A stretch of 64,000 nt of DNA. It comes from Muricea muricata (Eukaryota; Cnidaria; Anthozoa; Malacalcyonacea; Plexauridae). The notes beneath the pieces are model-generated. The model ran no database searches. It had not been told where the DNA came from and saw only the letters and a list, made by a program, of their open reading frames with translations. The stretch lies in contig OY979717.1 of assembly GCA_963855995.1 (NCBI GenBank), positions 69,858,354 to 69,922,353 on the forward strand, in the 5' to 3' direction. The position numbers and the translations under genes are program-made. Positions 30,099 through 41,888 of the stretch are shown piece by piece. The stretch's first letter is position 1; each line of letters opens with the position of its first letter.

Positions 30099-32023
30099 GA
30101 TGAATGAATTTGATCCACTGATTTGATCACGCCTTAAGAGCAGTACGCATGCGCAATATTGAACAGCTGGAAATTATGATAATTACTATTTGTTATTGTA
30201 ATAATTAAGCCACAAGCGGTTAATTTATTTCTTAACCATAAAACATCTGCTTTGCATAGAAATTACTGGTACGGTATTCTTTATTTTTAAATGTAATATG
30301 TCTTTGTGCAATATATATTTGCGTAATATATACGTAGTCTTTAAGAGCTGTTAACAATTAGATTGAGAGCTGGCGATTACTATTAGGTGTATTTCTGGAC
30401 TTAATGTAGATCAAACATAAAATATATTCTATGAAATACTTCAATGAAAAGAATCTCTAAGCTATTTGTTCAAATGCATAATTTATAATACGGATCATAA
30501 TTTACAATGTGAGGATGTTTAAATAAATAACCATAGATTTTATCGCGCTGATAAAATGTTGTTTTACCCAACAAATGTTTCAGTATGAAGTAGTTATTAA
30601 GTAGATAGACACTTTTTAAAACGTCTTCCTAACATAAGTATTCATAAGACGAAATAATGTAAATTGGCATGCTGTTAAGGAATATGCTGTTAAGGTAGTA
30701 AATAGAATTTTTTTAAACTTAAACATTTCAATTGAAAGTTTACTGTACACTATTACATTTGAAGTTTTGTTCATATAGTTGATCGTTTCCACGAGAAAGG
30801 TAAACGAACACAACGTCGCAATGTATCCAAGCACTTGACTTCACGTGTGTATGCTAACTTGCCCAAGCACTTAATTAAATGTAATGTCTAATTTATATGC
30901 GTGCATTTTCAATTTCTTTTTTAAAACAGGCAAAACGCTCTTCTTTCTACTGAAGCACGCAGTAGCGTCCACGGTTATTAACATTTCCATTATGGAGAGG
31001 TTATCCTGTTATCCTAGGTTCAAAGACTTCCGTACGTACAGTTCCTATAAATTGCTAATTAAACAATACCGTGCGACTTTGGGATGCCCATGGTTATCGC
31101 TTCGCAGGTGGATCTAACAACGGAAACATGGTTCCTTCACAATGGAATCTGTCAAAATGTGTCTCGTACTGTGGAAAATATTTCTTGCCGTTTAGTTTCA
31201 TGTACGCATGGCGGAGTTATTATAAATTCGCTGTGTTCCGTATTTAAGTCCAAGATTGTCGGAAGTTAACTGCGCACTGTGGTTGATAGTCAAACCTCTT
31301 GAACTACTGTATGACAACACATCGTTTAAACGTACATATTTTTAGCAGAAGTTATATGAACAAAACATACCCTACGGGCAGACGGCCGAGTAGTTATTTT
31401 ACTATTTTTGAGAACTTGCTTCAATTCCGGGAAATCATACAGTGCCTGATATGCACATGACAAGTATCGGCCATAATAAAAGTATCTAACACTAAAGTCG
31501 ATAGTAGGTATATATAGGGATAGTACGCAGTAGGCATAGTTGCTATAGTTAAATTTTATGTCCGACACGTGGCATTACGCATGTCCACAATCATGAATTA
31601 TCCGGCTAAACTCGATCGAGAAAGGAGTGTCTGTTTGAGTTCCACTTAATTCTTGTATTAATTGTATTCCATCGCCAGTTCGAGCCTCGTATTAGACTAT
31701 GGTATTGACTATATATTAAGAGCTGTCAGCCTGCCCTCCCCAGATTTGCACAGCATAGCTGGTGCATTAGTCGGGAAATTAATTAACTTTATATTTGTAC
31801 TGATATTATTTTGTGCCGTTGCAGGTACCATTGTCGTTAGCAGGTGGTTTTGGTGAACTCTTAAACATTTCCATAGCGCTCAACCGGTGCAGTTGTCCGA
31901 CCTCGTGTGAAATTGCAGGAAATTTTATGATATATATTTAAATTACGGGGTTCTCTTAAAATGAATGAGTATCATCAGAAATTGAGCAAAGATCTTTTGG
32001 GTGCGTGATTTCCAACTTAAACA
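30099..32023. promoter_or_regulatory. divergent intergenic region between PPCS and the CREC gene
   Basis: The two start codons (30098 minus, 32024 plus) are 1.9 kb apart and point away from each other, so both promoters must lie here. I cannot place specific elements. A 64-codon frame at 31662-31856 ends in a hydrophobic segment but has no recognisable homology. Confidence 0.35.
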
Positions 32024-35000
32024 ATGGTGGTATTTTTAGTACCGCGTGTAATATGTTGGTTCCTTGTCCTTATTCTCAGTCTCTTTCAATGTTCTTTATG
32101 TTTGACACATCTTACTCCAGGAAATCGTGATGGAAATCCAAATGCAAAAGGTGGGTCTTCACAGCTCAAATACAATTTACAATTTTCAACTACTACGTTA
32201 AACTGCATTAGTTGATGACTTCGCTCTGAGCAGCATTTAAATATTCATTGCTGCGTTTGATAAAGTGTTCCAGGTTATCTTTCAGCTTCAACAATTATTT
32301 GAATAAATTGCTTGATTGCTTGTGAAGTGCTAGTTATGCTCCGGGCAGGGCATCAGGGCATCATACCTCACCCCTGCTCGGTACGCGACACTGGATGAAT
32401 ACAACACAAACCAATACCAACTGATGCGCTCCGGCGTAGACTTTCTGAGGACACCTACATGTATGTCCCGCGTTCACTTTATGCATCAGTTAGTCTGCAA
32501 ATTTAATTTAGCAAGACGAAACAAACTCCAAAAATCATCATTCATCTTGTAAGCTCAATATTCGAGTTATTTTTTTCTTTTTAGGCTCACTGAACTTATG
32601 TTTCGCAGATGATGATTTTCGGGTTTTGTTTCGTGTTATATTTGATCAAATTGTGTATGGGAAAATATTTTAATTTACTATTTAGTAATATTTTTTAATA
32701 TAGTGCCGGTTAATTGAGCCACCTTTTGCATTTCACGTGGGAAAAGATCCCGAGAGCCTGCCACTCAAGACATGAATGTTAGCAACCATTGTGGGGATCA
32801 AACGCTAAATATCAAACATAAAATTGATTGTGTCACCCAGCTCCAAATGTTTGCTCACATCCACGCATGGCTTTAACCAATTGGGGGGGGGGGGGAGGTG
32901 GTGCTAATATTAATAATGATATAACTTTATTTAGAGAAGGTTAAAAATATTTCAAGAAATATGCCAGTTTATATAGCCAATGCTAATCTTCCACTGGACC
33001 GTCTATAAATAATAGAACAAATATTAACCTACATGCATCTATATTTACAATTTTTGAGGAACTTATAAACAAATTTAGAAAGAATCTTTTAGCTTTGGTC
33101 TCAAATAGATTAGGTAACGACCCAGATGATTTAATATCTGGTGGTAACATGTTATAAATAACGCTCCATTGAACTTAATTAAGTGCATTTCTCGTATATG
33201 GATAGTTTGAAGTTTGGTACGTTCAACACTGAAAAAACTGACGGGACCTGTTTAGACATGCCGGTTAAATAATCTGGACTTAAATCATTTACAGTTTTCT
33301 TAACGAAAATTGCTACTCGCTCTATGAATAATTCTATACTTGACTGGCAAAATCTCTGATAATTCATATTTTCATGTCTTATCGGTTATGGAAAATATTC
33401 ACATCTTCTTGCTTTGCCCAACGAATTTCTTTTTATATCAGTTGTTATTAATATTGATTTCAAAAGAAATTAGTCGGGCAGATTATAATGATGTATGAAA
33501 ATTATACACCCCCCATGCAATTAACGTTATAGTTTCGATCCGGCCTGCTCTCCTGCCCAAACGGCAAAAATAACAGGCATACCAAGGCCACTATTTCAGG
33601 GGGAGTTTACGTGTACATTCCATATTTTACCGAGGAATTTTATTGCTCAATTTACCGCCCATTTTCAATAAATTTAACGCGTTTTTCAATATTTTTTTCT
33701 GTTTTAATTTACCCTTACTTTACTGATGAATCTCCCAAACTGGGGGTGTCGTACTCCCAGTACCCTTTCTTCGGTACGCCCTGGCAAAAATATGCATAGC
33801 TTTGCAACGGAATTAACTATTTGCCAAGAATTTCCAATTGATTTGATCACATCATAGCTATAGCTAGCTACTAATTCCAGGCAGGAATGAGGATGCGACT
33901 AGGCGAACTAAAATATGCAGGCGAAGAAGATGATCAGTGTTACTATCATAGACTGCAGTAAATTTTCAATTCTGCTATTTCTACATTGTATTTTTAAAGA
34001 TTCCTCTAGAAATATTGAACAAATCATCAAAGATGAGGTCGATCTTGATAAGGATGGTTTAGTTTCGAAAAAAGAAATTATTCACAGAATGGAAAAATCC
34101 TTTTCACAGCAACGGCAAAACGAAGTGGATGGACTAATGAATAAACATGACATAAGTAAGAAATTGAAAAGTTGCTATTTTTTCCGATGATCTTTATCTC
34201 ATAAATTTCTTGTTCGCATTTTTAATGAGTATCGCATCTCATCACACTAGGCTCTGAATTTACAGCAACATGTCGCCTGGCAACACATTTTTAGGATAGT
34301 TACATGTAACTAAAGGTCATAAGATTTAAATTAATCTTAGTCTATTGTACGTATTAATTTTACAGCTCTGATCATGAACGACGTAGATTACTTGAGTTTT
34401 TCCACGACGTATTTCCGGTTTTTTGGCATTCGCAATGTGGTGCATGTTGATGTAAAGTTCAATGGTCATGGCTTTATAGGATACCCTAAAGGTCGAAATG
34501 TCGAGAGGGCACTGGGACCGAGTTGCCCCTGTGTTTTGTGTATCCCCATACATATAATAACTATCAATATCGAGTCATTCTTGGGTTGTCACATTTCTCA
34601 CTCACTGGGACTGTATCTACTTCACCAAATTTAGCTAAAGAGGGAGCGCGTAGCGCGACAATCATTACTCGCCGTTCGGGCTCGCGCTTTAGCTAAATTT
34701 GATGAAGTAGATACAATCCCAGTGAGTGAGAAATACACAAAACATAGGGGCAACTCGGTCCCAGTGCTCTCTCGACATTTCGACCTTTAGGGTATCCTAT
34801 AAAGCCATGACCAAAGTTCAATTAACCCATGCATAAAACTCCTCCTGAAATGCGAGAAATAATGTGCTGAGCTTAGTATTTCTGGACCGAGAGCAGTGTT
34901 TTACGGAAGCGTGTAGGTATCATCCGGAATTCTGAAAATCCGAGATCCGAAAATCTGAAAATCCGAGATCCGAAAATCCGAGATCCAAAAATCCGAGTTG

Positions 35001-38000
35001 CCTGAGCGCTGATAAAGGGTCAGGGTTATTTCAGATCCGTCAGAGCACCTCCTGCCCGCAGGCTAATTGTATATTGACTAGTAACAACTATTTCAACGGG
35101 TTTTTTCGTTTTAAATATTTTTTAAATCTGTTTAAGGATGAGTAATATGTTATGAACGAGAAAAAATTTTAAGGACGAGAAAAACTTTGAAAAAATGTGA
35201 AAAAAAAACCACAAATAAAGAAGCGACTCAACGGGTTCTCGAACTAGCGCTGCTCATAACATGTAACACAACGCCTCTACCCACTGCGCCAAGGATGCTC
35301 GCTGAAAGAATCGCATCAAAAATTGAATTTAACCCCTAACCCTAACCCTAACCCTAATCCTAACCTGAGTTTAGGTGACTAGGTGCTCTGACAGATCTGA
35401 AATAACCCTAATCCATTATCAGCGCTCTGGCAACTCGGATTTTCGGATTTCGGATTTTCAGAATTCCGGATTTTCGGATCTCGGATTTTCAGAATTCCGG
35501 ATGATACCTACACGCTTCCGTAGTGTTTCAGTAGCCAGGTAGGTGGTTTCTAGCCTGCTAAGCAAAATAATCCCCCAGACAATAAAGCGTTAGGATTGTC
35601 ATGATTTGACCAACATGCACGACGTGGACCACGGAGTGTTTGATAGACGTCGTACCTCCGTACTGTTAAAAAGGAGCCGTCTTGTGGCGAGTGATTAATA
35701 GATGTATTCCATCCAAAGATAAAAGAAAAATCCTAACTTACCACAAAAATACATCAGACTTGACCAACGATTTTTGTCAGTTCTTCCAATCTGTGGGAAA
35801 AAGAGTTGCTGAAACAGCGGAAATGTTAGCTTTATTTTATTTAAATATATCAACTGAGTCGATTGCTTCTAAACAGGAGACCCAAGCCCTCTCTACGGAG
35901 TTGTTCAAGTTCCCTCCTGTCACATGCTCGACGAGGTACAAGGCATAATAACATCAATGCCATCGAACAAATTAAATAACCAAGAACCTGAGATAAAATC
36001 AATATGCAGATTTTAAGGATTGTCTTCCGGTCATGCTTGGTCCTTAAAGGAAGGCGATCGTGAAGTTGCCGCAAACAAACGCTTACTTTCAATGCTTAAC
36101 GTGTTAACAAAAGTCTATGAAAAAGTTGCTCTAAATCAATTTAGTTGCTTTCTAAACCGTACTGCATGATCGCTAATCCCCTCATTCAACCGAAGCGATT
36201 CTGATTTTATAAGCAAACGGATTTTAAATTAACGTTACAATCGGGAATCTAAAACTTTGATATGACTATTTTGCTGTGAATAGGTATTGAAAAGCCCCCA
36301 CCGGGAATGATATTAATAAATTAATGATAATAATAATCCTCTATTTAATTAACTTGTGAAATTCACTAATTCATAAAGAAAACACTAAAGAAATCATGAA
36401 GGTGAAGAAGTCTGTATACTCTGATACAGAATTCTGTTGATATTCATAACTTTTAACTTTGATGTATAAAATTGGAGAGTTTCACAAGCTATTTACAACA
36501 TTTGCATCCGTGTCTGTATCAGATATACAACTCTCGCCTTCGGCTCGAGTTTATATATGCTGATACAACACGGCCGCTCATGTTATAAATAGTACTTACA
36601 ACAATTACTTTGATTATACTATATGAGTGAGCCGTACTGTACAAGATATACCGCAATGGGTTACTATCACAACCAACCGTGCACACGCCACCTGTATACT
36701 GATATAATTCTTGATATAGATTATGACAACAAAATTTCGTGGAAAGAATTTTTATCTACGGCCTACCCAGATGAAGCACTACGAAATTCGGAAGATTTAG
36801 ATTACGATAAGAAGAAATTCAACCTGGCTGACATGGATCAAGATGGATTTCTTGACTCGAAAGAGTTCGGAAATTTCTACTTTCCTGGGGTATTGTTTCT
36901 AAATTTTTATAGGAGGTGTATATTATTTAATAAAACAATTATAGAATGTGAAGTTGATATAGAAATCGTAGAAATCGTTAAAGCTCATTATCGAGGATAA
37001 TATCCTTGTGATAGTTTGAATAATTTTCCACTTTTTCACGCAGAAACTTAATCCCCGTACAGACGAACAAGTTTTCCTTGACAAGTTTCTTGACGAGTTC
37101 ACTTACGCGTCTGTACGACGAACAAGTTTTCCTTGACGGGCTTTGTTTGTTCCTGTGTACGCAAAATTTGATAATATTTTTTCTCGGACAACTTTTACGA
37201 GGACGCATGAATTAAGCACTTACACAAAAATTCCCTTGTCAAGTGGCCTTCTTGCACGTATACACGAGCAAGTTTCCTTGTCAAAAAGCTGACATGACTA
37301 GCTTTTAAACCAGTCTCCTTCTCAATGAAAAATTGTCAATTTTTTCGCGTACACGAGCAAATAAAACTTGTCAAGGAAAACTTGTTCGTCTGTACGGGGC
37401 TTTATTCGATTGATTAGCGATAATTGCAGCCAATAAAAATCAAAGATGATAATTAAGTTTGATTGGCCGGCCTTTTCCCTTTTGGCAACCAATAGCAAAG
37501 AAACAAATTTGTCTAGTAAAATTTCAATGCATAAGTGTGATATGAGTTATGAGTTACATGATTCTTTGTTCCTTTTTAATAATTCTAGTGAGACCCCGTA
37601 TTCGATATCCCCTTCCCGTTAAATACATTATTACATTATTTGATTGCTTGCACACGGTAGGCTCGTAACGAAGACATGATTGAAATGATAATCGATGATT
37701 GGCTAAAGAAAGTTGACTTAAATCGTGATAATTTTGTTACAATGGATGAGTTTTTGGGTAAGTGCAGATAAATTTCTAATTCCTTTATACTTTTTCTAAA
37801 ATCCTTTTTTGTTGCAAAACCTGGATAAACACTGGTATTATTTGTCCCATGTCTCTTGTCCATTTTCACGAATCTGCTGTTTTGGCAGACGACGACCCTG
37901 AAGTGGAAGCACGAGCACAGTAAAGATATGATTTAATTAACACTTATTTCCAGGGCGCGAGGGAAACAGTATGTTTTGTGATCCTGAGACCGGCGATGTT

Positions 38001-38628
38001 TCCCGAGATCGGCGATGTTCTTCGAGGCCCGCTTTCCCGAGGGCCTAAAGACAAAAACTGTTTTTATTGCACATATTTTCGCCTTCCATTGGTTTGAAAG
38101 CACGAAAATCAACTTTAAGCCTCATAGGTACAAAGGTAGAAGTTTCACGTGCCACATGCATGACGTCTGGTTTTATCACCGCCGGGATTAATACGCAGAC
38201 ATTAATACTTTTAATGTCCATGGCCATGCAGTCAACAGTTGAATTTTGTCGCTGTCACGTGCAATAAGATACTAGAGTGAATGAGCTTTGATACCTGATA
38301 TATAATAACATGATTTTAACTTGATACATTGTTTTCCCAAACTGTAGCTTCCCAGTCTGAAGGCAGCCCTGACATTAATGGCCAGAGAAAACTAAGAGAA
38401 CATTTTAATGAAGATTATGACATAAACAAAGACGGGAAACTTGATAAAGATGAATTGAAAGAATGGTTAATACCAACTCGTGCGAGTGCGATGAGAGGAA
38501 CAACGAAGATTCTTAAGTTGGCTGATAAGGATGGCGATGGTCATCTCAGTATGAAGGAAATTATTGAAAATGATCGTTCATTACATCCTTTGCTTCATGA
38601 TACCAGCGCATATAAAGATGAACTTTGA
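32024..38628 (+). CDS. CREC family (reticulocalbin/calumenin-like) ER calcium-binding protein
   Basis: Five exons: 32024-32150, 34000-34155, 36720-36889, 37661-37757 and 38348-38628 (phases 1, 1, 0, 1; total 276 residues). The protein starts with a signal peptide (hydrophobic FLVLILSLFQCSLCL) and has six EF-hand loops at about 57-68, 93-104, 132-143, 170-181, 208-219 and 243-254. All have Asp at position 1 and Glu at 12. EF2 is split by the second intron. It ends in KDEL, an ER-retrieval signal. CREC proteins are soluble calcium-binding chaperone-like proteins of the secretory pathway, usually ending in HDEL or HDEF, so KDEL is a variation. All exon phases agree, making the model strong. The protein is somewhat shorter than vertebrate calumenin. 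The introns are full of mobile elements. Confidence 0.92.
34464..34812. mobile_element. fold-back element, copy 1 (Mutator-like target duplication)
   Basis: The ends GGTCATGGCTTTATAGG and CCTATAAAGCCATGACC belong to a long palindrome centred near 34,660, where GAGGGAGCGCGTAGCGCGAC lies between the arms. The left arm carries about 50 extra bases. Flanking 10 bp direct repeats AAAGTTCAAT (34454-34463, 34813-34822) mark the insertion. It lies in CREC intron 2. Confidence 0.88.
34912..35522. mobile_element. TIR element with telomere-like and tRNA-like interior
   Basis: Inverted repeats start TACGGAAGCGTGTAGGTATC and contain repeated ATCCGAGATCCGAAA units for about 160 bp. The flanks are 6 bp direct repeats GTGTTT. 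The interior contains a CCCTAA array (about 35331-35366) and, on the minus strand, box A and box B-like sequences (GGCGCAGTGGGTAGAGGCG and AGTTCGAGAACCC) at about 35,225-35,305. There is no coding region. It lies in CREC intron 2. Confidence 0.8.
35331..35366. repeat. short CCCTAA (telomere-like) array
   Basis: About five CCCTAA units with two variants inside the TIR element. It is interstitial and too short to suggest a chromosome end. Confidence 0.85.
35670..36130 (+). pseudogene. LINE ORF2 fragment (linker before RT)
   Basis: WRVINRCIPSKDKRK, then TNDFCQFFQSVGKRV, then DEVQGIITSMPSNK corresponds to the segment between endonuclease and RT in jockey/CR1-type LINEs. Stops and frame changes follow. 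It is a fragment in CREC intron 2. Confidence 0.65.
37053..37399. mobile_element. MITE with CCCCGTACAGACG termini
   Basis: Inverted ends CCCCGTACAGACGAACAAG and CTTGTTCGTCTGTACGGGG extend about 36 bp. The GAACAAGTTTTCCTTGAC unit recurs inside. No clear target duplication is seen, although TTAAT and TTTAT flank the ends. It lies in CREC intron 3. Confidence 0.75.
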
Positions 38629-39856
38629 GCCAGTGAAACTTCCCAAAACGGTTATATGTCATCATTATTCAACTAATTTCCTGATGAATTAGAGAATTAA
38701 GTCGTAATCAATCTCTTTGACCAGTTTCTAGGTGCCAGTTCAGTCTTTTACAGCTCTCTCTGCATTTTAAACCCTTCTGCCTCATTTTCACAGTTCTGAT
38801 CAGCAAGTCTCGCTTGGTTGACAATGCGTTATTATGATGATAATTTAATCTATTCTAATAGGACCTGGGTTAACCCGTTCTTTTGTTGCTTCTCGGTTCA
38901 AAATTTCAATTGCATATCATGTCTCCAAGACTCATTTGTAAACCGCTTTGGCCAGTGAGCCTTTATCCAAAGAAAAACGATGTGCTGGTCCTGTATCCAC
39001 TCTAGCTTCCTCCGCAGGCTGCAGCCTCTGTGTGTGTGGGGGGGGGGGGAATCACTTGCCCTTGCTCAACTGATCCCCCCCAGAGAAGCAGCCTGCAGAC
39101 ACAGAGTACTACACAGAGGGCTCACTTCATTTATTTCCTATGATTTTTGCGTAACGGCCTTTTGCTCAAACGTGCGCTAAAGAGTGGTGGTCACCCCCCT
39201 GAAAAATTCAAAATGGCGACGAAGTTCAGAGCCTTTTGAGGTTGTCAGGGGGGTGAATGCCTCTATACACCTGCTGGGATAAAATTCTTAGCAAGTGCAT
39301 CGAGGCATTCACCCCCCTGACAACTACCAATCCGCGTTACGCTTTTTTCGTCGAGTGAGCCCTCTGTGTAGTCTCTGTGCTGCAGAGGACGCTATATTCA
39401 CTCCACAGTCCACGCTGTATGATTGTAAGAATGCAGCTGTGCTTGTAGCCAGATCATTCCATAAAAGCGATACGATCCTGCAGAGCAATCAATGGAACGG
39501 TGGTCCGTGAGTGGAGCCCAGACTATGCCCCAGGCGTTTTTGCATTTTTCAAGAAAGTTTTACTTTTTTGGTCGAATTTAATTTATTCCGCTTTTTCATG
39601 GTACGAGTACATTTACTATGCCCCAGGCGTTTTTACAATTTACTAAATCAAAGAATGGAGGTTTATTGACTTTTCTACCAGAATCTGGTGAGTGGTTGGT
39701 GCGTGATGTGCCTCCGGGGGGGTATTGCCGCTTTGTTATGGAAATTACGTGTGTAAATTAATACATGCATTTTGCAATATACGTGTATTTTAAAGCGCAA
39801 ATATATTTGTCACAAGAGATTTATTAAAACAATAGGATTTACTTCGATGAAACTCG
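38629..39856. other. intergenic with a fold-back element and short direct repeats
   Basis: Between the CREC stop and the CBM48-like gene. It contains the fold-back element listed separately and two copies of TATGCCCCAGGCGTTTTT (about 39,523 and 39,618). No gene is recognised. Confidence 0.45.
39092..39390. mobile_element. hAT-like fold-back MITE (family related to 58,710-59,083)
   Basis: The outer ends CTACACAGAGGGCTCAC and GTGAGCCCTCTGTGTAG are inverted, with inner GGTTGTCAGGGGGGTGAATGC and GCATTCACCCCCCTGACAAC arms. Ends of the form GAGACTACA(C/A)AGAGGG and a subterminal GTTACGC or CTTACGC followed by a T-run are shared with the element at 58.7 kb. The boundaries are approximate. Confidence 0.68.
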
Positions 39857-41888
39857 ATGGCAGAAATACTGGAAGGCGAACACGTAGTAAATTTCACCTG
39901 GTTTACAAACATTGATTTACCGCAAGGTATCTCTTCAGTTGAAGTAATACTTGCTTCAGCACGGAGCGTCTGGGATGATCAGTTTACAGACATTAACAAC
40001 ACGCAAAGTACTGTCTCGTACGATTTAGCACTACATAATGGAGTGTTCAGCACACGTATTTCTTTAAAGACAAATATTTATCATTTTTTATTTCGTATCA
40101 ACAATACAAATGATTTTACTGTTTCCCATCAACATGATGTTACGTATCTCGCTAATGGTCGAATGTTGAATTATGTTAATGTCGGTGACGTTGTATTAAA
40201 AAACAAACACGACTGGGATAAAGGTTGGTGAATGGTGATGTTTGATCAGTACTGTTATCTTTTGGTCGATTTGATAAAAGTGTGATTATATTTATACATA
40301 TAATAGCACTTTCATTGAATTAGTTAATTCAACAGGTGTAGATTTTGAGCCAGGTTTTAGGATATGTATATGGGTGTATGGCTTCTGTAAATTCACAGAT
40401 TTCAATAATTAATTTCTTGTACTGGTATGATTTATTTTGATCAACAGTCTTGTTTTACTTTTTTATTTAGCTTTGCCACAATGGCAGCCTTCCAGGACTA
40501 GGGTCACCACATGTAAAACAGCATATGTCCATTATTGTGGGCCCATATTAACCCAACTTGTCAACTTTTTCTGTGGTAGAAAACTTGCAACTTGGTAAAC
40601 ATACATTCTTTTTTGCATGAACACTGGGTTTGAGTCACATTGAGAAGACTCTACTCATGAGAATCAAAACCACAACCTACGCAAATGGTATTTTTGCCAC
40701 TGAAGCCTATAATACTCTTCTTATATACAGACGAACAAGGTTTTCTGAGAAGATGTGGGGGGGGGGGAGGGAGGACACAGGCCATTTGAAATATTTTTCC
40801 ACTCCTCCTAGATGTTTGACATTTCCATAAACTTTTTCATCCTATTCCCCAGGGCTGCAAAAGTGCAAGGTATTACTACCAGCCTGTTGACTGAAATTTG
40901 AATTCATTCAAAATGTAAACCGTGACACTAGCCTGCCTCCCCCCAGATACCTTCCCACCCAAAACAAAGTATAATAAGAATATATCCCTGCTATACAGGC
41001 GGACACAATTTGCATCCATTTACTATACTATAGGACTGGTGTGCTTTTTTATTATTAAATAGCCAGTCATAGTACTAGTAATGCATGGGATAATGCTAAT
41101 TGAAAGAGGAATCTTTAAAGAGCTGGTACATCTCAGGGGTTGGTCAGTCGATGGAGAAAAGGAGTGGACCCTGTCATCATTTGAGGGGTCAAATAAACTC
41201 ATAATGAAATATCAAAGAGAAAGGACTTAACACCCTTCCCCTTCCCCACATTTCTAATACACTCCAGGGGCCCTAAGAATTTTTTTATTTTTCATATTAG
41301 TTCCAGGGGGGGTTAAAGAGGGAATTATACAATAATAATTTTACAATATGTGGCTGATTTTTAGGTTATGTTTCAACATGATAAAAATTTTCATGGCATT
41401 TGCTTTGTTGTACTGTATATGTATTTACAAGAAATCAACTGTTTTTTGGGGTTTCACCATATATTTATTAAAACAAATAATCTTCAGAGCAGTGAAAACA
41501 CTATCAAATAGCCATATGTTACATTCCTAATGTGGACAGACATTTGTTAATATTTTGAACTGCTATATTACTTTGACTTTGTAAAATATGAGCACTAACT
41601 GTCAAGTGACTGAATACATGACAGTAGACACTATTCAGGGTTTCAAAAAGAATTAGAAAGATGCAAAATGTGAACAATGTTTACATCTGTTGCTCTCTTT
41701 GTTGCATGCAGAACCAATGTGCAGAAGGGACTGTCACTTATCTTAGTTTGATTTTTCTTTTCAAACTAGAAGGATCACCATTAAGATCACCAGTGGCAAG
41801 TGGTGCAGACACAAATGAACTGATCAATCGACATCATCGTGAGAAAGCCAGTGGATTAAGGCGCTTGTTCTTATGCTGTAGTTACTAG
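39857..41888 (+). CDS. small protein with CBM48/AMPK-beta-like glycogen-binding domain
   Basis: Two exons, 39857-40223 and 41770-41888, joined in phase 1, give 161 residues. The N-terminal 110 residues follow the carbohydrate-binding module 48 pattern: VNFTWF, a strand SVEVILASARSVWDDQ (with the usual tryptophan), FSTRISLKTNIYHFLFRINN, then DVTYLANGRMLNYVNVGD. Proteins with this fold bind glycogen or starch-like glucans, or act as AMPK beta subunits, but no AMPK beta C-terminal domain follows. The second exon encodes a basic tail ending in LRRLFLCCSY, whose adjacent cysteines could be lipid-modified (inference). The donor (AAAG/GTTGGT) is weak and the acceptor (CAAACTAG) is good. Domain assignment is by eye and moderate. 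Confidence 0.55.

Noticed and set aside
31662..31856. 64-residue frame with hydrophobic C-terminus upstream of the CREC gene
   Set aside because: No recognisable domain, no splice context, and it could be chance in AT-rich DNA.
35225..35305. Functional tRNA gene on the minus strand
   Set aside because: Only box A and box B-like pieces are present; the T-arm does not pair and no acceptor stem forms.
36360..36620. Region containing a GCCTTCGGCTCG hairpin and alternating repeats
   Set aside because: Looks like a dispersed repeat, but I could not define ends or copies.
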